From: Agarophyton chilense
Taxonomy: Eukaryota; Rhodophyta; Florideophyceae; Gracilariales; Gracilariaceae
NCBI GenBank assembly: GCA_030374765.1
Contig: JARGXX010000016.1
Location: forward strand, 682,001-746,000
DNA length: 64,000 bases
Reading direction: 5' to 3'
Of the stretch, positions 1 through 10,026 are shown piece after piece. Every line of letters begins with the position of its first letter. The stretch's first letter is position 1. Below the pieces are notes generated by a model that saw nothing but the letters and a program-made list of their open reading frames with translations, ran no database searches and was not told where the DNA came from. The position numbers and the translations under genes are program-made.

Positions 1-412
1 TTATTACTGATCGCGCTTTTCTATGTTTCTGTCTCTGTCTACAGGTATTCGTGCTCCGGGTAAGTCCAAGAAGAACTCGAACAGTTACCATTGAAGAGCG
101 TATTCCAAATTATGTACTGACCGACCGCCTGATTCTGCTGAAATATTCATTCATCCGCATTTTGGACTTCACCGACGGTTGATACATCCAATCAAATGTT
201 CACGAGCTGGTCTCGTACCGAGATACATAAGATTGGTTAGCTTAAAATTGCTTGGGTAAGACCATAATAAACAACAAGATGATTTATTCACAACTTCGAT
301 CGGTGTCGTCATGTTTCATTGAATTGCGAAATTCTGCTTGTCTTCCACGGCCCACTGCGATATGTGAAAGTTGGGCCCACAGGGCTTCCCTCGTGGCTTT
401 CCAAGCGGCAAG
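1..412. repeat. Left arm of an inverted duplication (partner 18451-18863)
   Basis: Bases 1-345 are the reverse complement of 18519-18863 with only about two mismatches and no gaps. From 346 to about 412 the match drops abruptly to patchy similarity. The arm may extend beyond the left edge of the window. It contains a possible 3' splice site (pyrimidine tract ending in cag near base 44) and an A/T-rich segment near 270-290 that could hold polyadenylation signals for two converging transcripts. I cannot assign the repeat to a known family. Confidence 0.85.
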
Positions 413-2246
413 CCACGCAGAAGAAGTGCGTGTCGCCATGTTGTGAGCTTTACTCTCGAATACGGGTTGTTTCATTTGTTTCTCTCACTGTTGATGCCGG
501 CGTGAATGGAGAAAATGAGGCGCGGGGGAAGGAAAACGTGATCCAACCCCCCCCCCCCCCCCCTCCCCCCTCTGCAGAGAGTCGGGGCGAAAGAACTTAT
601 AATTCGTGGAACACAGGAGTCACATGCGACTATTTTCCGAAGGATGCTGTTTGCTGGAGAACCCCCCCTCCTGTACTTACGAAGGGAACGTTCATACGAC
701 TTTTGCCACGTACTTTTTATATCTCGAGCTGGTGCCGTCCATTGGTGTTCGGGGTTTCACCAAACATGAGTTGAGAGCCAGGGTGTAGCGAAATGGTTTA
801 CGATTAGGTCGATGACGCTTTTCTTCTCAGGCCGCAACTACCTACTCGCTGTATTTACCCTGGTTTACCATCACTTTCACGCAGACCTACTGCAGCAAGT
901 GTGTCAATCATGCCGAGCAGAAATCTCTATATCCCCCCGTTCCAACAGCGTTCTCTTCCCATGAATCGCCTCTGTTCTGCATCGATCCCTGCAACACGCA
1001 TTAAAACCCCAGCTCATCTTTCTTCATCAATATCCACATTTCCTCATTCAAAACACAGTTATTGCTAGAACTGTTGCCAGGGCCTGCTAAGAAACGCAGA
1101 TGTGGCTACTGTCATCATGCTTGACGAACGGTTTACGAAGTGAACTGCTGGCAGAAATCTCAATAGAAACCAATACAGCCATGGAAGATAGAATTCGAGA
1201 TGAAGTAAACGAGATGTTGGTCTTTTTCTCAGTAGAGAAGCGCTTCCCTTTCTTTTTTGCTTACGAATACTCTAACCATATAGAATGCAAAGCAATGAAT
1301 GGAGCTAGCTGATGACATGGAAAATTTGAAGAGTTTTAACGAGAAAACAGTGTTGTTGCCAGCACGATAGCCTAAAAACTCAAGTCGCACACAGAAAGCC
1401 GCTGGTAAGTTTCGCCGGAGACAGGGACAGGAACAACGTAATCTCCGCAAATTCGCGAAGACAAGGGCGCCCGAATAACGCTGTGCACACGACCAGAATT
1501 GCAGGAGACAAGCGTTGTTCAAGGAAGAAAACTTGTCAGAAAGCGGAGCACACAAACGCGCAAAATGCTCGCATGGTGCGCACACACAGCAGCCAATCAG
1601 GAAAAAGCAACCGTTGCGGCGTTATCTGCCGCATGAGGGAGGAGACACGGAGGGTAAGTTGCTCGTGATCTACGAAGGTAGCTAGTCAGGCTTTTGAAAT
1701 GCAGACGACATAATTGGCGACTATTTGGCGACCTCGCAGCGTTTGAAGGGTACGAGCGGTGTGTGACACATTTGCCTCACGCAAGAAAAGAGCGCTCTTC
1801 AAAAGCTGACGACATTTTGCATTTACCGTTGTTTTGCAGAGCGATAAACATTGATCCCTCTAACGACCTTTCCCAGCGCTCCAGATTTGCCCTTTGCACA
1901 CAGGAAGCATGGCAACAAATCACGATGCGGCGAAATGTAGCTTGTAGCATCATCTTGTTCCTTTGAAAATTTGAAAGGGCGAAGGGCATCCCTTCACCCA
2001 CGGGGTAGCATTGCTACCAGACGCCAGCGCAGCGCCTCCGCGCCTTGCTGTGCACAAACAGAAAAGAAGCGCGAACCACGTTGGACGTTTCTGACGCGAG
2101 TCCGTTACGAGCTAAATGGGAGCGCATCTACTTTGTACACATGATCACGCTTGACAACCGGCACACACACACTGCTCGACAACGAAACAAGTAAAATAAA
2201 ATATACAAAGAGAAACAAGCAACTTTCAGAGCCAAGAGTTGCACAG
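413..2246. other. No supported gene; contains a poly(C) tract
   Basis: Open frames here are short and none shows a recognisable domain. A homopolymer C tract at 547-570, interrupted once by T, creates a proline run in one frame. I see no RNA gene or mobile-element end. Confidence 0.5.
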
Positions 2247-4952
2247 CTATGTATGCTTTGAAAACAGTTTGAGCCAGACAGAGGGGGCAGCGGCATGGCG
2301 CGAGGCAGAAGGTGGGACCTGCTGGTTGCGAGGCGAGGGAGAGGACGCGGCGCTGCCGTTGCGTTGCAAAGCGTTGATTTGTTCCAAGATGGTGATAGCG
2401 TCCCTGACATGGGGCGCAATCGCGGGCTGCATATTCCATTTGCGGTGCAGTGCGGACAACATGGCGGAGACCTCTTCGAGGTTTGCGGCGTACGAACTAT
2501 TTCTGAGCTCGTGCACAATGCTTTTGAGGAAGAGGACGGCCTTCAAGGCGACGGTTGCGTCGGAGTGGGCAAAGCTGAGCAAGTGATCGGTGAAGGAGAA
2601 GACGCGCGACATTTGCAGAGAGCCGCAAACATCGGTTCCCAGCGTGCTCATGTTGCGCAGACAGGCGAAGACGGAGTGAATCAAAGAGAGATTGGCATCG
2701 TTACTGTGTTGGATGATGGTTTGCTCGCTGTCCATGAGCGAGGACACAATGCTGGTGGACATGAAGACGGTGGCGGCGTCATCACGATTGTGACTGCGGG
2801 CCATTTCAGAGACGATATGGAAGGCAAAGTTAAGGGTGGTAGCACTGGCCGTTTTCTGCTGCACACAGCGGTCGATGAGATTGGACATGGAATGCAAACA
2901 GTTTGTGGTAGCGACGGCAATGTTCTTGGCACGCGGCGAAGCCAGCAAGGCGTACAGCAAGCGCACGGCGTGTGCATCCAGATGCGGGCTGTGAAAGCGG
3001 TCACAGCAGTCGGCGACGGCATGAATGACACCGGCGTCAAGCAAAGCAGGGGTGTGGTTTGGGACGAGGGCTTGCAATGCATCGAAAGCAGCTGTAGCCA
3101 CGGGCAAATCGTTGTGAAAGGAGGTGGAGCTCCTAGCGAGAGCCCTCAAGGCGAGAGGGACGCCTCCCACCTCGACAACGATACAAGCGTGTTGCGGCGA
3201 CAGCACAGCCAGCTTTGCCAGTGCGAACACGGCGTTAAGCACGACGGGGAGCGACGACGGGTGCCACCTAGCGCAGTGCAAGACCATGTCACAAGCGCCA
3301 GCGGAGCGCAGATGCTTCTCGACGTGGGGGTCGGCCACATGCGCCAGACGCAGCACCAAGACGCAGGCGGCCTTGCACAGACGCTTTTGGGCCGGGCCGA
3401 AGCGTGCAAGCACGTTGGCGACGGGGACGAGCACGGAGCGGGCGGCGACGACGCGACAGTTGGGCAGGTTTGCGTCGTCCAGCAGCACGGCCAGCGCCTC
3501 CATGGCGGCGGCGGCCAGGGCGGGTTGACGTTCGTGCACGACGATGGCGTCGCAGAGGGCGCGCGGGTTGTCGGCGAGCACGTGCTCGCGAAAGGCGTAG
3601 CGGGCGGCGGTTGCGGGTGGGGCGGGGGCAGCGGCGGGGGCAGCGGCGGAAGCGGGGGCGTGGGCTGGGGGCAGAGACGGGGAGGCCATCTTGGGAGGGG
3701 CGGGGGTGGGGGAGGCGGGGAGAGGGCGAAGCACGCTGGTGGGTGATGGGGAGGCGGCGGCGACGGTGGGGGGGGGAGGAGAGCAAGGCGTGAGTGAAGG
3801 CAGCAGCGGGGCAGATTGAGACTGTGCGGCGCAGTGGCGCAAGGCGGCGAGACGCGCCGCCAGCGCAGCAGCAGTGGGGCGGCGCTCTGCACACTGCTGC
3901 CACGCAGTGTGCACAACATCTCGCAGCAGTGGCACGCGCGACGGCGCGTCGGGCCACTGCGGGCGCTGCTCGCGCACGCAAACGGCAGCAAACACGCCCC
4001 ACGCGTGAAGCGCGTGCCACGGCCGATGGCCGCACTCCAGCTCGAACAGCACCATTGCCAGCGCGTACACGTCTGCGCGCTGTGCCCCCTTCACGTCTGC
4101 GCTGCGCGATCGACCGTTCCACGCCTCCGGGGCGAGGTACGCCGGAGTGCCGCGCGGCTGCGCTCCCACCGTAGCTGCTGGGCTGGTTGACGGCGGCGCC
4201 GACTTTGTGCTGCGCACTTGACGTTGCTCTTCCTCTTCTTCTTCTTCTTGTTGCTCGTCAGCGTCGGCGTCGTCCGCGGCGCAGCTGGATAGCGCCAGAT
4301 CCACGAGCTTGACGCGCGCGTGCAGCGGCACGCGGCCGTCGCTCGCGGGCGCTTGCGTCAGCAGTAGATTGGACGGCTTGATGTCGCCGTGCGCCGCGCC
4401 GGCCGCGTGCAGCTCGGCCAGCGCCGCCGCGGCCGACGCCGCCACGCGGAGCACGTCAAGCGCACAAAGTGCGCGCGGTGCCGCCAGCACGTCGGCCACC
4501 GAGCACGCCAGTCGCTCCACCACCAGCACGGGCGCGTCGCGCGCTCGCACCACACCGTAGAAGCTGGCCACGCTGCGCACGCGTCGCAGCCGACCGTACT
4601 GCTTGCTTTCGCGTTGCAGCTGTTCTCGTGCCGTCTGTCGCTGCCGCGCCTTGCGCGACAGTAGCGGTAGCGCCGCCGCCGCGTACTCACCGTCTCCGTC
4701 TCCGTCGTCTCCGTCGTCTCCGTCTCCGTCTCCGTCTCCGCGGCCGTGGCCGTGGCCGTGGCCGACGCCGCCGCCGCCATACGACGCCGTGCGCGCGCCT
4801 AGAGCGCGCACGAGCTTGAGAGCGACGGGGTACACACCGTCCAGCACGCCGGCATACACGACGCCGAACGCGCCGCGCCCCAGCACCACCGCCCCCCCAC
4901 CATCGTCCGTGCAGATCGCTACGCGCGTTGCGTCAAGCTCCATTATCACCAC
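2247..4952 (-). CDS. Protein kinase-like protein with C-terminal armadillo-like region
   Basis: This single open frame encodes 901 residues. The N-terminal part (about 20-375) is a kinase fold: glycine loop LGRGAFGVVYAG (24-35), VALK lysine at 46, probable helix-C glutamate near 115, catalytic loop HGDIKPSN (188-195), and an activation segment ending GTPAYLAPE. The usual HRD is HGD and the usual DFG is DLA, though the aspartates are kept, so activity is plausible but unusual. Residues 60-90 are a Gly/Asp/His low-complexity insert encoded by a microsatellite. A Pro/Ala-rich linker (about 375-450) is followed by roughly 440 residues of alanine/leucine-rich helices that look like armadillo or HEAT repeats. 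The arrangement resembles a plant/algal TKL-type kinase with ARM repeats; that class is inference. The gene is strongly GC-rich compared with genes to its right. Confidence 0.85.
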   Translation of the reverse strand: MVIMELDATRVAICTDDGGGAVVLGRGAFGVVYAGVLDGVYPVALKLVRALGARTASYGGGGVGHGHGHGRGDGDGDGDDGDDGDGDGEYAAAALPLLSRKARQRQTAREQLQRESKQYGRLRRVRSVASFYGVVRARDAPVLVVERLACSVADVLAAPRALCALDVLRVAASAAAALAELHAAGAAHGDIKPSNLLLTQAPASDGRVPLHARVKLVDLALSSCAADDADADEQQEEEEEEEQRQVRSTKSAPPSTSPAATVGAQPRGTPAYLAPEAWNGRSRSADVKGAQRADVYALAMVLFELECGHRPWHALHAWGVFAAVCVREQRPQWPDAPSRVPLLRDVVHTAWQQCAERRPTAAALAARLAALRHCAAQSQSAPLLPSLTPCSPPPPTVAAASPSPTSVLRPLPASPTPAPPKMASPSLPPAHAPASAAAPAAAPAPPATAARYAFREHVLADNPRALCDAIVVHERQPALAAAAMEALAVLLDDANLPNCRVVAARSVLVPVANVLARFGPAQKRLCKAACVLVLRLAHVADPHVEKHLRSAGACDMVLHCARWHPSSLPVVLNAVFALAKLAVLSPQHACIVVEVGGVPLALRALARSSTSFHNDLPVATAAFDALQALVPNHTPALLDAGVIHAVADCCDRFHSPHLDAHAVRLLYALLASPRAKNIAVATTNCLHSMSNLIDRCVQQKTASATTLNFAFHIVSEMARSHNRDDAATVFMSTSIVSSLMDSEQTIIQHSNDANLSLIHSVFACLRNMSTLGTDVCGSLQMSRVFSFTDHLLSFAHSDATVALKAVLFLKSIVHELRNSSYAANLEEVSAMLSALHRKWNMQPAIAPHVRDAITILEQINALQRNGSAASSPSPRNQQVPPSASRHAAAPSVWLKLFSKHT
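4691..4765. repeat. CTCCGT/GTGGCC microsatellite inside the kinase gene
   Basis: Tandem hexamers (ctccgt, then ggccgt) encode the Asp/Gly and Gly/His runs between the ATP-lysine and the helix-C region of the kinase. Copy number is probably variable, and the insert lies in a loop position. Confidence 0.8.
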
Positions 4953-5559
4953 GCGCGTCGCCGCGAAGCAGCAGCGTGTCGAGCTGAGGACGCACGGCTA
5001 AGCCGCCGCGCGCCAAGCCGCCGCCTTAACTAGGTCGGCTGTCGCGAGAGAGCGACGCAGCGCCACAACAACGAAGCCAGCGCCAGCGAGAGTCGGCGCC
5101 AGCGAGAGCCAGCGCGCTGAGCGTCGGCGGCAGCGCCCCGGCAGCCCACAGCCAGCGAGGCGCGCACGCGCGCATTGTTGTACATAGCAAATCGAGCTTT
5201 CGAACGAATCGTTGGTTGTTAGCTGCGCCACGCGCTCACGACACCCGGTAAGCGCTGTCGACGCGCACCACGCGCGTGGCGCTGCCCACACCCCCCAACG
5301 CCCGTGTCCCACGCCGCACTGCAGCTAGCTCATCATCGGCCACCACGGCCACGCGTCTGCACGCGCCGCCACCGCGCCCGACACGTCTCCCCACCCACCG
5401 CGCAACGGACAGCGCGCTCCCCCCGCGTCACCTCGTCCCTTCACATTGATGTGGAAGTCAAACTTGATGCAGTTCACGTCGCGATCGCACGCTCACGCGC
5501 GTTGAACCCCACCCCAACAATCCACCCCAACAATGGATGAGTCTGTGACCTGACTGACC
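4953..5559. other. GC-rich intergenic stretch, no supported gene
   Basis: This is the upstream flank of the kinase gene. It is rich in CG dinucleotides and short direct repeats (gccagcgagag-like units near 5080-5160). I see no domain-bearing frame. It may hold the kinase promoter, but I see no clear TATA box. Confidence 0.4.
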
Positions 5560-5919
5560 TTAAGCCCCAGCAAGACGCGCGTCTACTTGCAGCTGCGCAT
5601 TCACGCTCAGCACGGGCGCTTTGCCGTTCATGCTGCCCGCGTAGTAGCGCCCGTCTGGCCCGAGCGCGAGCTTGGCGATGACGTGCAGCCGTACAGGCGT
5701 GCCGTTCGGCCATAACAACTCCGCCTTCGTCGAATGCGACGGCGCTCTGCGTGTCTTCGTCGCTGCCCTCATCAGCGGCCAACGTGCGGTTGCGACGCGC
5801 TTCATCAAGCCGTTTTCGACTGGCGCGCTCGAAACGCAACCCAATAGCGTAGCTGACGCCGTTGCACTGCGCGTGAATGCGCAACCGCTTTCAAACGGCA
5901 GAAGCGTCAAGTGAATCAC
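5560..5919 (-). CDS. Hypothetical protein, weak
   Basis: A 119-residue frame whose last 50 residues (from about LLWPNGTPVR to VDARLAGA) have a protein-like mix of residues. The N-terminal half is less convincing. An overlapping frame on the same strand (5474-5884) is also open and has protein-like stretches upstream, so the real product could use a different frame or an intron. No family is recognised. The GC-rich composition makes chance open frames likely here. Confidence 0.25.
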   Translation of the reverse strand: MIHLTLLPFESGCAFTRSATASATLLGCVSSAPVENGLMKRVATARWPLMRAATKTRRAPSHSTKAELLWPNGTPVRLHVIAKLALGPDGRYYAGSMNGKAPVLSVNAQLQVDARLAGA

Positions 5920-6128
5920 GTTGGACGCCGCATGCGCTCGCAGTGTGTGAGTTGGATGTGAAGCTCACACTGTGAGCTGCACGATGAAGGACACGTCACC
6001 AATGGCCGTCAGAGGCGTGCGAGGCGATGGGCGGAATGTAGTGTATCTCGGAAAAGTACGAAACCATTGCGGTTGGATGCGAGTGCGCTGCGTGCGACGA
6101 CATGGCAAGCGTAGATGGGGTCAAGGTG

Positions 6129-6187
6129 CGATGCATCCGATGCATTCGAGTATGCATTCGAGTATGCATCCGAATATGCATTCGCAC
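6129..6187. repeat. 12-bp tandem repeat
   Basis: About five imperfect copies of a unit like atgcattcgagt. It is open in several frames and so generates spurious reading frames on both strands. I see no gene associated with it. Confidence 0.8.
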
Positions 6188-6624
6188 CAAAACGGCCTTG
6201 TTGCAAGTGGCGCTTGAAGGAAACCACAACAACGCTCTTGCGCTACGCGGTGAGATGGTGCCGTGGCGTCGACAACAAGCGCGCTGCAAACCAGCCGATT
6301 TGAAAGGTGTGCATAACTGTATGTATGCGGCGCTTTGTTAGGCCGAGAAGAAAGCGACGACATAGACGGAGGCCAACGGCGGAGTGCGAATCTTGACTGC
6401 GAGAGAGGAAGAGGGGGGGGGGGGTTAGCTCTTTTACTGAAAACAAATCACGAAAACCGGAAAAACAAACCAACAAAAAAGTGTGTTTCACCCACAAGTG
6501 GCGCGCGCAAACACGGAAACATACTCAAACTACAAGCGTACTGTTACTCGCGCGTCAGGAGATGTCGTCTACAACCCGAAAGAGTAGATCATTGCTACCT
6601 TCCTAGACGTCAGCCTAGTGTCAG

Positions 6625-7830
6625 TCAGTACGCGCCGCCGCCGCGCTGCATGGGGTCGCGCTCCAAGTTGGGCATGTCGCCGCTCTCCTCGGCAATGCTG
6701 CCCGGCCCGGACGCCTGCGGCGCGTCCGAAACCGCGCCCGACCCGTCGCCGCCCGCCATCAATCGCTCCTGCGAGTCAAACGTCATAGCCACGGTATCGC
6801 CCTCGCGATCACCCATCTCGTCGCCGTCCGTCGTTCCACGCGGCGCCGTCGCGTCCTCCCTGACCGCCGTGTCACCCACATCGCGCGCAGGCACACCGCC
6901 CTCAGCCGTTTCTCCCGCAATGTCTGCCGCAGCATCCGCGCGCTGCTCCACAAGGCTGGGCGCGCTGCGGTCCACGCCAAGCACGGCCGAGTTGTCTCCG
7001 ATCTCGTCGCGCTCAAATCTGGTGCGAAGGTCGATAAAGTCCGTGCGCGTAGCGGCGGGACCAGCGCCCAGTACGTAGTCATGCGGCGGTGGCGTGGGAC
7101 CGCGTTGCAGCGCAGCGCCGCTGCCATTGCCGTCGTCCGACGAGGAGGCCGTGGCTGCCACGGGCGGCAGCACGGTAAGCGGCTCGCCGCCGTCGGCAGG
7201 CGGCACGGGTGGTCCCAAGTCGCGCGCTTCGTCCTTGCGGAACGTGGCGGCGTCCACCACCACCTCAGTGCCGCTGGCGTCCACGCCGGCCTGCGCGGCG
7301 CTGTACTCGCCGGTGGCCTGTTGCGGCTCCCTTCTGCGAAGCGCCAGCAGTAGCACCAAAATGATGAGCGCTATCAAGGCGAAAAGGCCCGCTATCAAGC
7401 CTCCGACCAGTCCCGCGCGCCAGCGTTGCGAGCGACCGTCAAGATCTCCGCCGGCGAGTGCACCGGCCACTGGGGTGGGCGCTGCGTCCTCGTCGTCGTC
7501 ATCACCGTCGCCGCCTGCGCCGGGCGACGTGGGCGACGTGGGCAAGGACGGTGTGGAGGGCGGCGATTGTGGCGGCGCTGAGGTTGGTGGCGTTGGGGCG
7601 GACGTGGTCGATGGCGCTATTGTGGTTGGCGCGACGATTACTGTAGTAACAGGTGGTAAGGTGACGGGAGGTGGAGGAGGTGGCGGAAGAGGCAAGGGGC
7701 TTTCGCCGGCTGGCACCAACACTTGATCCGGCTGCGTGTCCGGAACGGGCACATCTTGCTGGCGCGGAAGCGGGACACATGAGCACAGCAACAGCACACA
7801 TGAGGCGGATACAAGTAGAAGGGGCCGCAT
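6625..7830 (-). CDS. Single-pass membrane protein with Pro/Thr/Ser-rich ectodomain
   Basis: Encodes 401 residues. The N-terminus has a signal peptide (about 1-20, hydrophobic core LLLVSASCVLLLCSC). Residues 20-105 are dominated by Pro, Thr, Ser and Val, including a run of prolines near 49-55, as in mucin-like or extensin-like O-glycosylated stalks. An acidic DDDDED patch follows near 110-115. A strong transmembrane helix spans about 139-164 and ends in RRR, giving a type I topology. The roughly 235-residue cytoplasmic tail is acidic, disordered-looking and has no catalytic motif. It could be a cell-surface sensor or wall-linked anchor; that is inference only. Composition is GC-rich like the neighbouring kinase gene. 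Confidence 0.7.
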   Translation of the reverse strand: MRPLLLVSASCVLLLCSCVPLPRQQDVPVPDTQPDQVLVPAGESPLPLPPPPPPPVTLPPVTTVIVAPTTIAPSTTSAPTPPTSAPPQSPPSTPSLPTSPTSPGAGGDGDDDDEDAAPTPVAGALAGGDLDGRSQRWRAGLVGGLIAGLFALIALIILVLLLALRRREPQQATGEYSAAQAGVDASGTEVVVDAATFRKDEARDLGPPVPPADGGEPLTVLPPVAATASSSDDGNGSGAALQRGPTPPPHDYVLGAGPAATRTDFIDLRTRFERDEIGDNSAVLGVDRSAPSLVEQRADAAADIAGETAEGGVPARDVGDTAVREDATAPRGTTDGDEMGDREGDTVAMTFDSQERLMAGGDGSGAVSDAPQASGPGSIAEESGDMPNLERDPMQRGGGAY

Positions 7831-9255
7831 GGTGGGGCGGCGAAAGGGGCGGGAAAAGGGCTAGGAAGCGAAGAAGAATGCGGGGAGTGACGACGGGTAG
7901 GGGGAGGGGAAGCGAAAGGAACGTCAAGCACAATAAACAATCGGTGATTGAAGCCGGATTGAAAAGGAAGTTTTGTTTGCGTTCACCGCGTTCGCGACGC
8001 TGCCCACGAGTTAGATACGCGGCCGGGTCGGTTGCCTGATGGGGGAGGGGGGGGGGGGTATGGCGATGGCGGCGCATGGTGGCGCAGCGCTGTGTAATGG
8101 CGGAGCGCATTTACAGAGGGCTGTAGCCGTTTGTAGTGCACGTTTTTGTGACGGTTTTGACGCGCGCTGACGGCGCGCATTCCCGGATGTGAGCGCGCTT
8201 GGCCACTTGGCGGCGCGTGGCGCGCGCGCGCGAGGCACCCACCACCGCACTGCTCCTCCGCTACGCTGCTACCCGTTGTGGCGCCCGTCCGCTGCGTCTA
8301 CCTTGCCTTGTCCGTCACCTACTTGGTCTGCCGACTTGTTGCTGCGTCTGCTACTCCGCTACTCGGTCCGCCGCCGCACTTGGTTTGTCGCCCACATAAT
8401 GCGTGGCCACGTGGTTCCGTGGCCGGCTCTGTCTACAGCCTCAGATGGGCCCAGCTGCCGCCGCGCCACGCAGCGCGCTCAGAGCGCTTGCAACACGGGT
8501 ATGCCCAACAACAAGCTTTGTTGATGCGTTTGGTCGTGCGAAAGCCACAAATATAGTTAGACTGCTCGCACGGTTTTATCACATCGGTTTTGTTCTGGCG
8601 ATGAAGCGAAGCCGCATTCTGTCATGGTACTGTGGCAGATGCGATTAATTTTTGTGTCGGTTAAAAGTTCATCGCCGATTCACCCTTCACGCTTGTTTCT
8701 CCGCGCTACACTTGGGCGTTGCGGTGCCTTGTGGATCGCGCTTTATCGCGCGCTTTGTCGCGCGCGTCTGCTTTCATTGCGCGCTTTGCCACTTCGGTTC
8801 GATACGTGCGTGGCTGAGAGAGGCCATCGCGTTGTGGTGAACGGGCGCCTCGCTCGCGAACGATCGCAACCAAGCTGCGTATGCGTCAGTACGACGCTGC
8901 TGCAGCCGCCGCCGCTGCCATTGCCGCCGTCGAGCTCTCTTTTTATGCTGAAGGTGCCACCACGCCAGCTGTCCACGGGTACAGCGCGTGTAAACTTCAC
9001 TTCCACACGTTGTACACGTCTCGAAAGCAGCTCAGAGCTTCCCCTGCCTGCTGTCCCACGGCCCTCCTCTCGTGTTCGTACACCGTAAATTACCAAGTGT
9101 ACATACAAAAGCCGCTCTACTCAAAAATGCGCCACTGCACACCCCACTCTCGCCCCGAACTGCTGTACCTTCTTCGGTGCCACTCACACAGCGCTGTAAG
9201 GTTCAAGGCTGTAGCTAGCTCTAGAGTGTCACGCCGATATCGCATATACTTCTGG
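7831..9255. other. No supported gene
   Basis: GC-rich to about 8.9 kb, including a G tract near 8041-8057. Several medium-length open frames overlap on both strands without domain signal, as expected from composition. It probably includes the promoter of the minus-strand membrane protein gene. Confidence 0.4.
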
Positions 9256-9729
9256 CTAGCTGTAGATATCATACAATGTTAGAAAACTCAGAAACTCCTT
9301 TCTCGCAAAGAGCTTTCTGCTGCACGAGCGCTCACCCTCCCAAATGTCCCAAATCCTTTTAAACCAACACCTGTGTTCACGTACTTTGCGACCCGCAAAA
9401 TTCGCACCACCGCCAGCTGAGATATCTTCCCAAATCTCACTGTTCATATCCCAAGTGACCTTCATACCTTTCCAGTCCTCCATGTCCTCCATATACATGC
9501 ACACACATCCTGTCTTGTCTTTGCTGGCACCCCCCGCCCCCCACTTCACGTCAAAAAACATCACTCCAGTCCTGTCGCATATCGTTATCGGGCCCACTGG
9601 CTGAACATACCCCCGCACAGCCAGCTGAGACAATACTTCCCTCTCGAACCGCCAACCAACAAGTGGCCTGTCTCCTCCGTCCACGGCAATCGACGCGTGT
9701 TTCTCGCAATTCTCTCGCACACACACCAT
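9256..9729 (-). CDS. Hypothetical Trp-rich protein
   Basis: A 157-residue frame with protein-like composition, rich in Trp and Gly (for example GVMFFDVKWGAGG, MEDWKGMKVTWDM and WFKRIWDIWEG). An overlapping frame upstream (to 9787) begins with a plausible start, so the N-terminus could come from another exon or frame. I recognise no family. The opposite strand is also open here, so strand choice rests on residue composition alone. Confidence 0.3.
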   Translation of the reverse strand: MVCVRENCEKHASIAVDGGDRPLVGWRFEREVLSQLAVRGYVQPVGPITICDRTGVMFFDVKWGAGGASKDKTGCVCMYMEDMEDWKGMKVTWDMNSEIWEDISAGGGANFAGRKVREHRCWFKRIWDIWEGERSCSRKLFARKEFLSFLTLYDIYS

Positions 9730-10026
9730 TCGTCAGCCAGTGCTTCTCAAAAAGCTGTCTCATCGACACACCTTCCTTCCTCACCACGCATGTTGCTCGT
9801 GACCCATGCGTGTATCAAATCTACTGCGCTCCTGTGCAAACACCTGGCTGTTTCTTAACGCTCTTCGTGCTCCGTTTCTTGTCGTGTTGTCTGCTGAACA
9901 TGTCCTGCATGTTCCCCTGCACCGCCCTTTCATGTCATTTACTTCACTCAGCTTCCATGTATTTAGTTCTCTCTTTCTGCGGTAAACAATTCCATTCAAC
10001 ACTGGCTGCAACTTTCGCGCTCCATC

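Noticed and set aside
319-774. Plus-strand frame of 151 codons with a proline run
   Set aside because: The run comes from a poly(C) tract and the rest has no domain or conserved look.
2295-3746. Long plus-strand frame (483 codons) opposite the kinase gene
   Set aside because: It is a shadow of the GC-rich minus-strand gene; the kinase strand has recognisable motifs, this one does not.
6102-6363. Several overlapping frames near 6.1-6.4 kb on both strands
   Set aside because: They arise from a 12-bp tandem repeat, which stays open in all frames.
8189-9108. Multiple frames of 80-150 codons on both strands
   Set aside because: GC-rich sequence opens many frames; none shows consistent protein-like character or domain.
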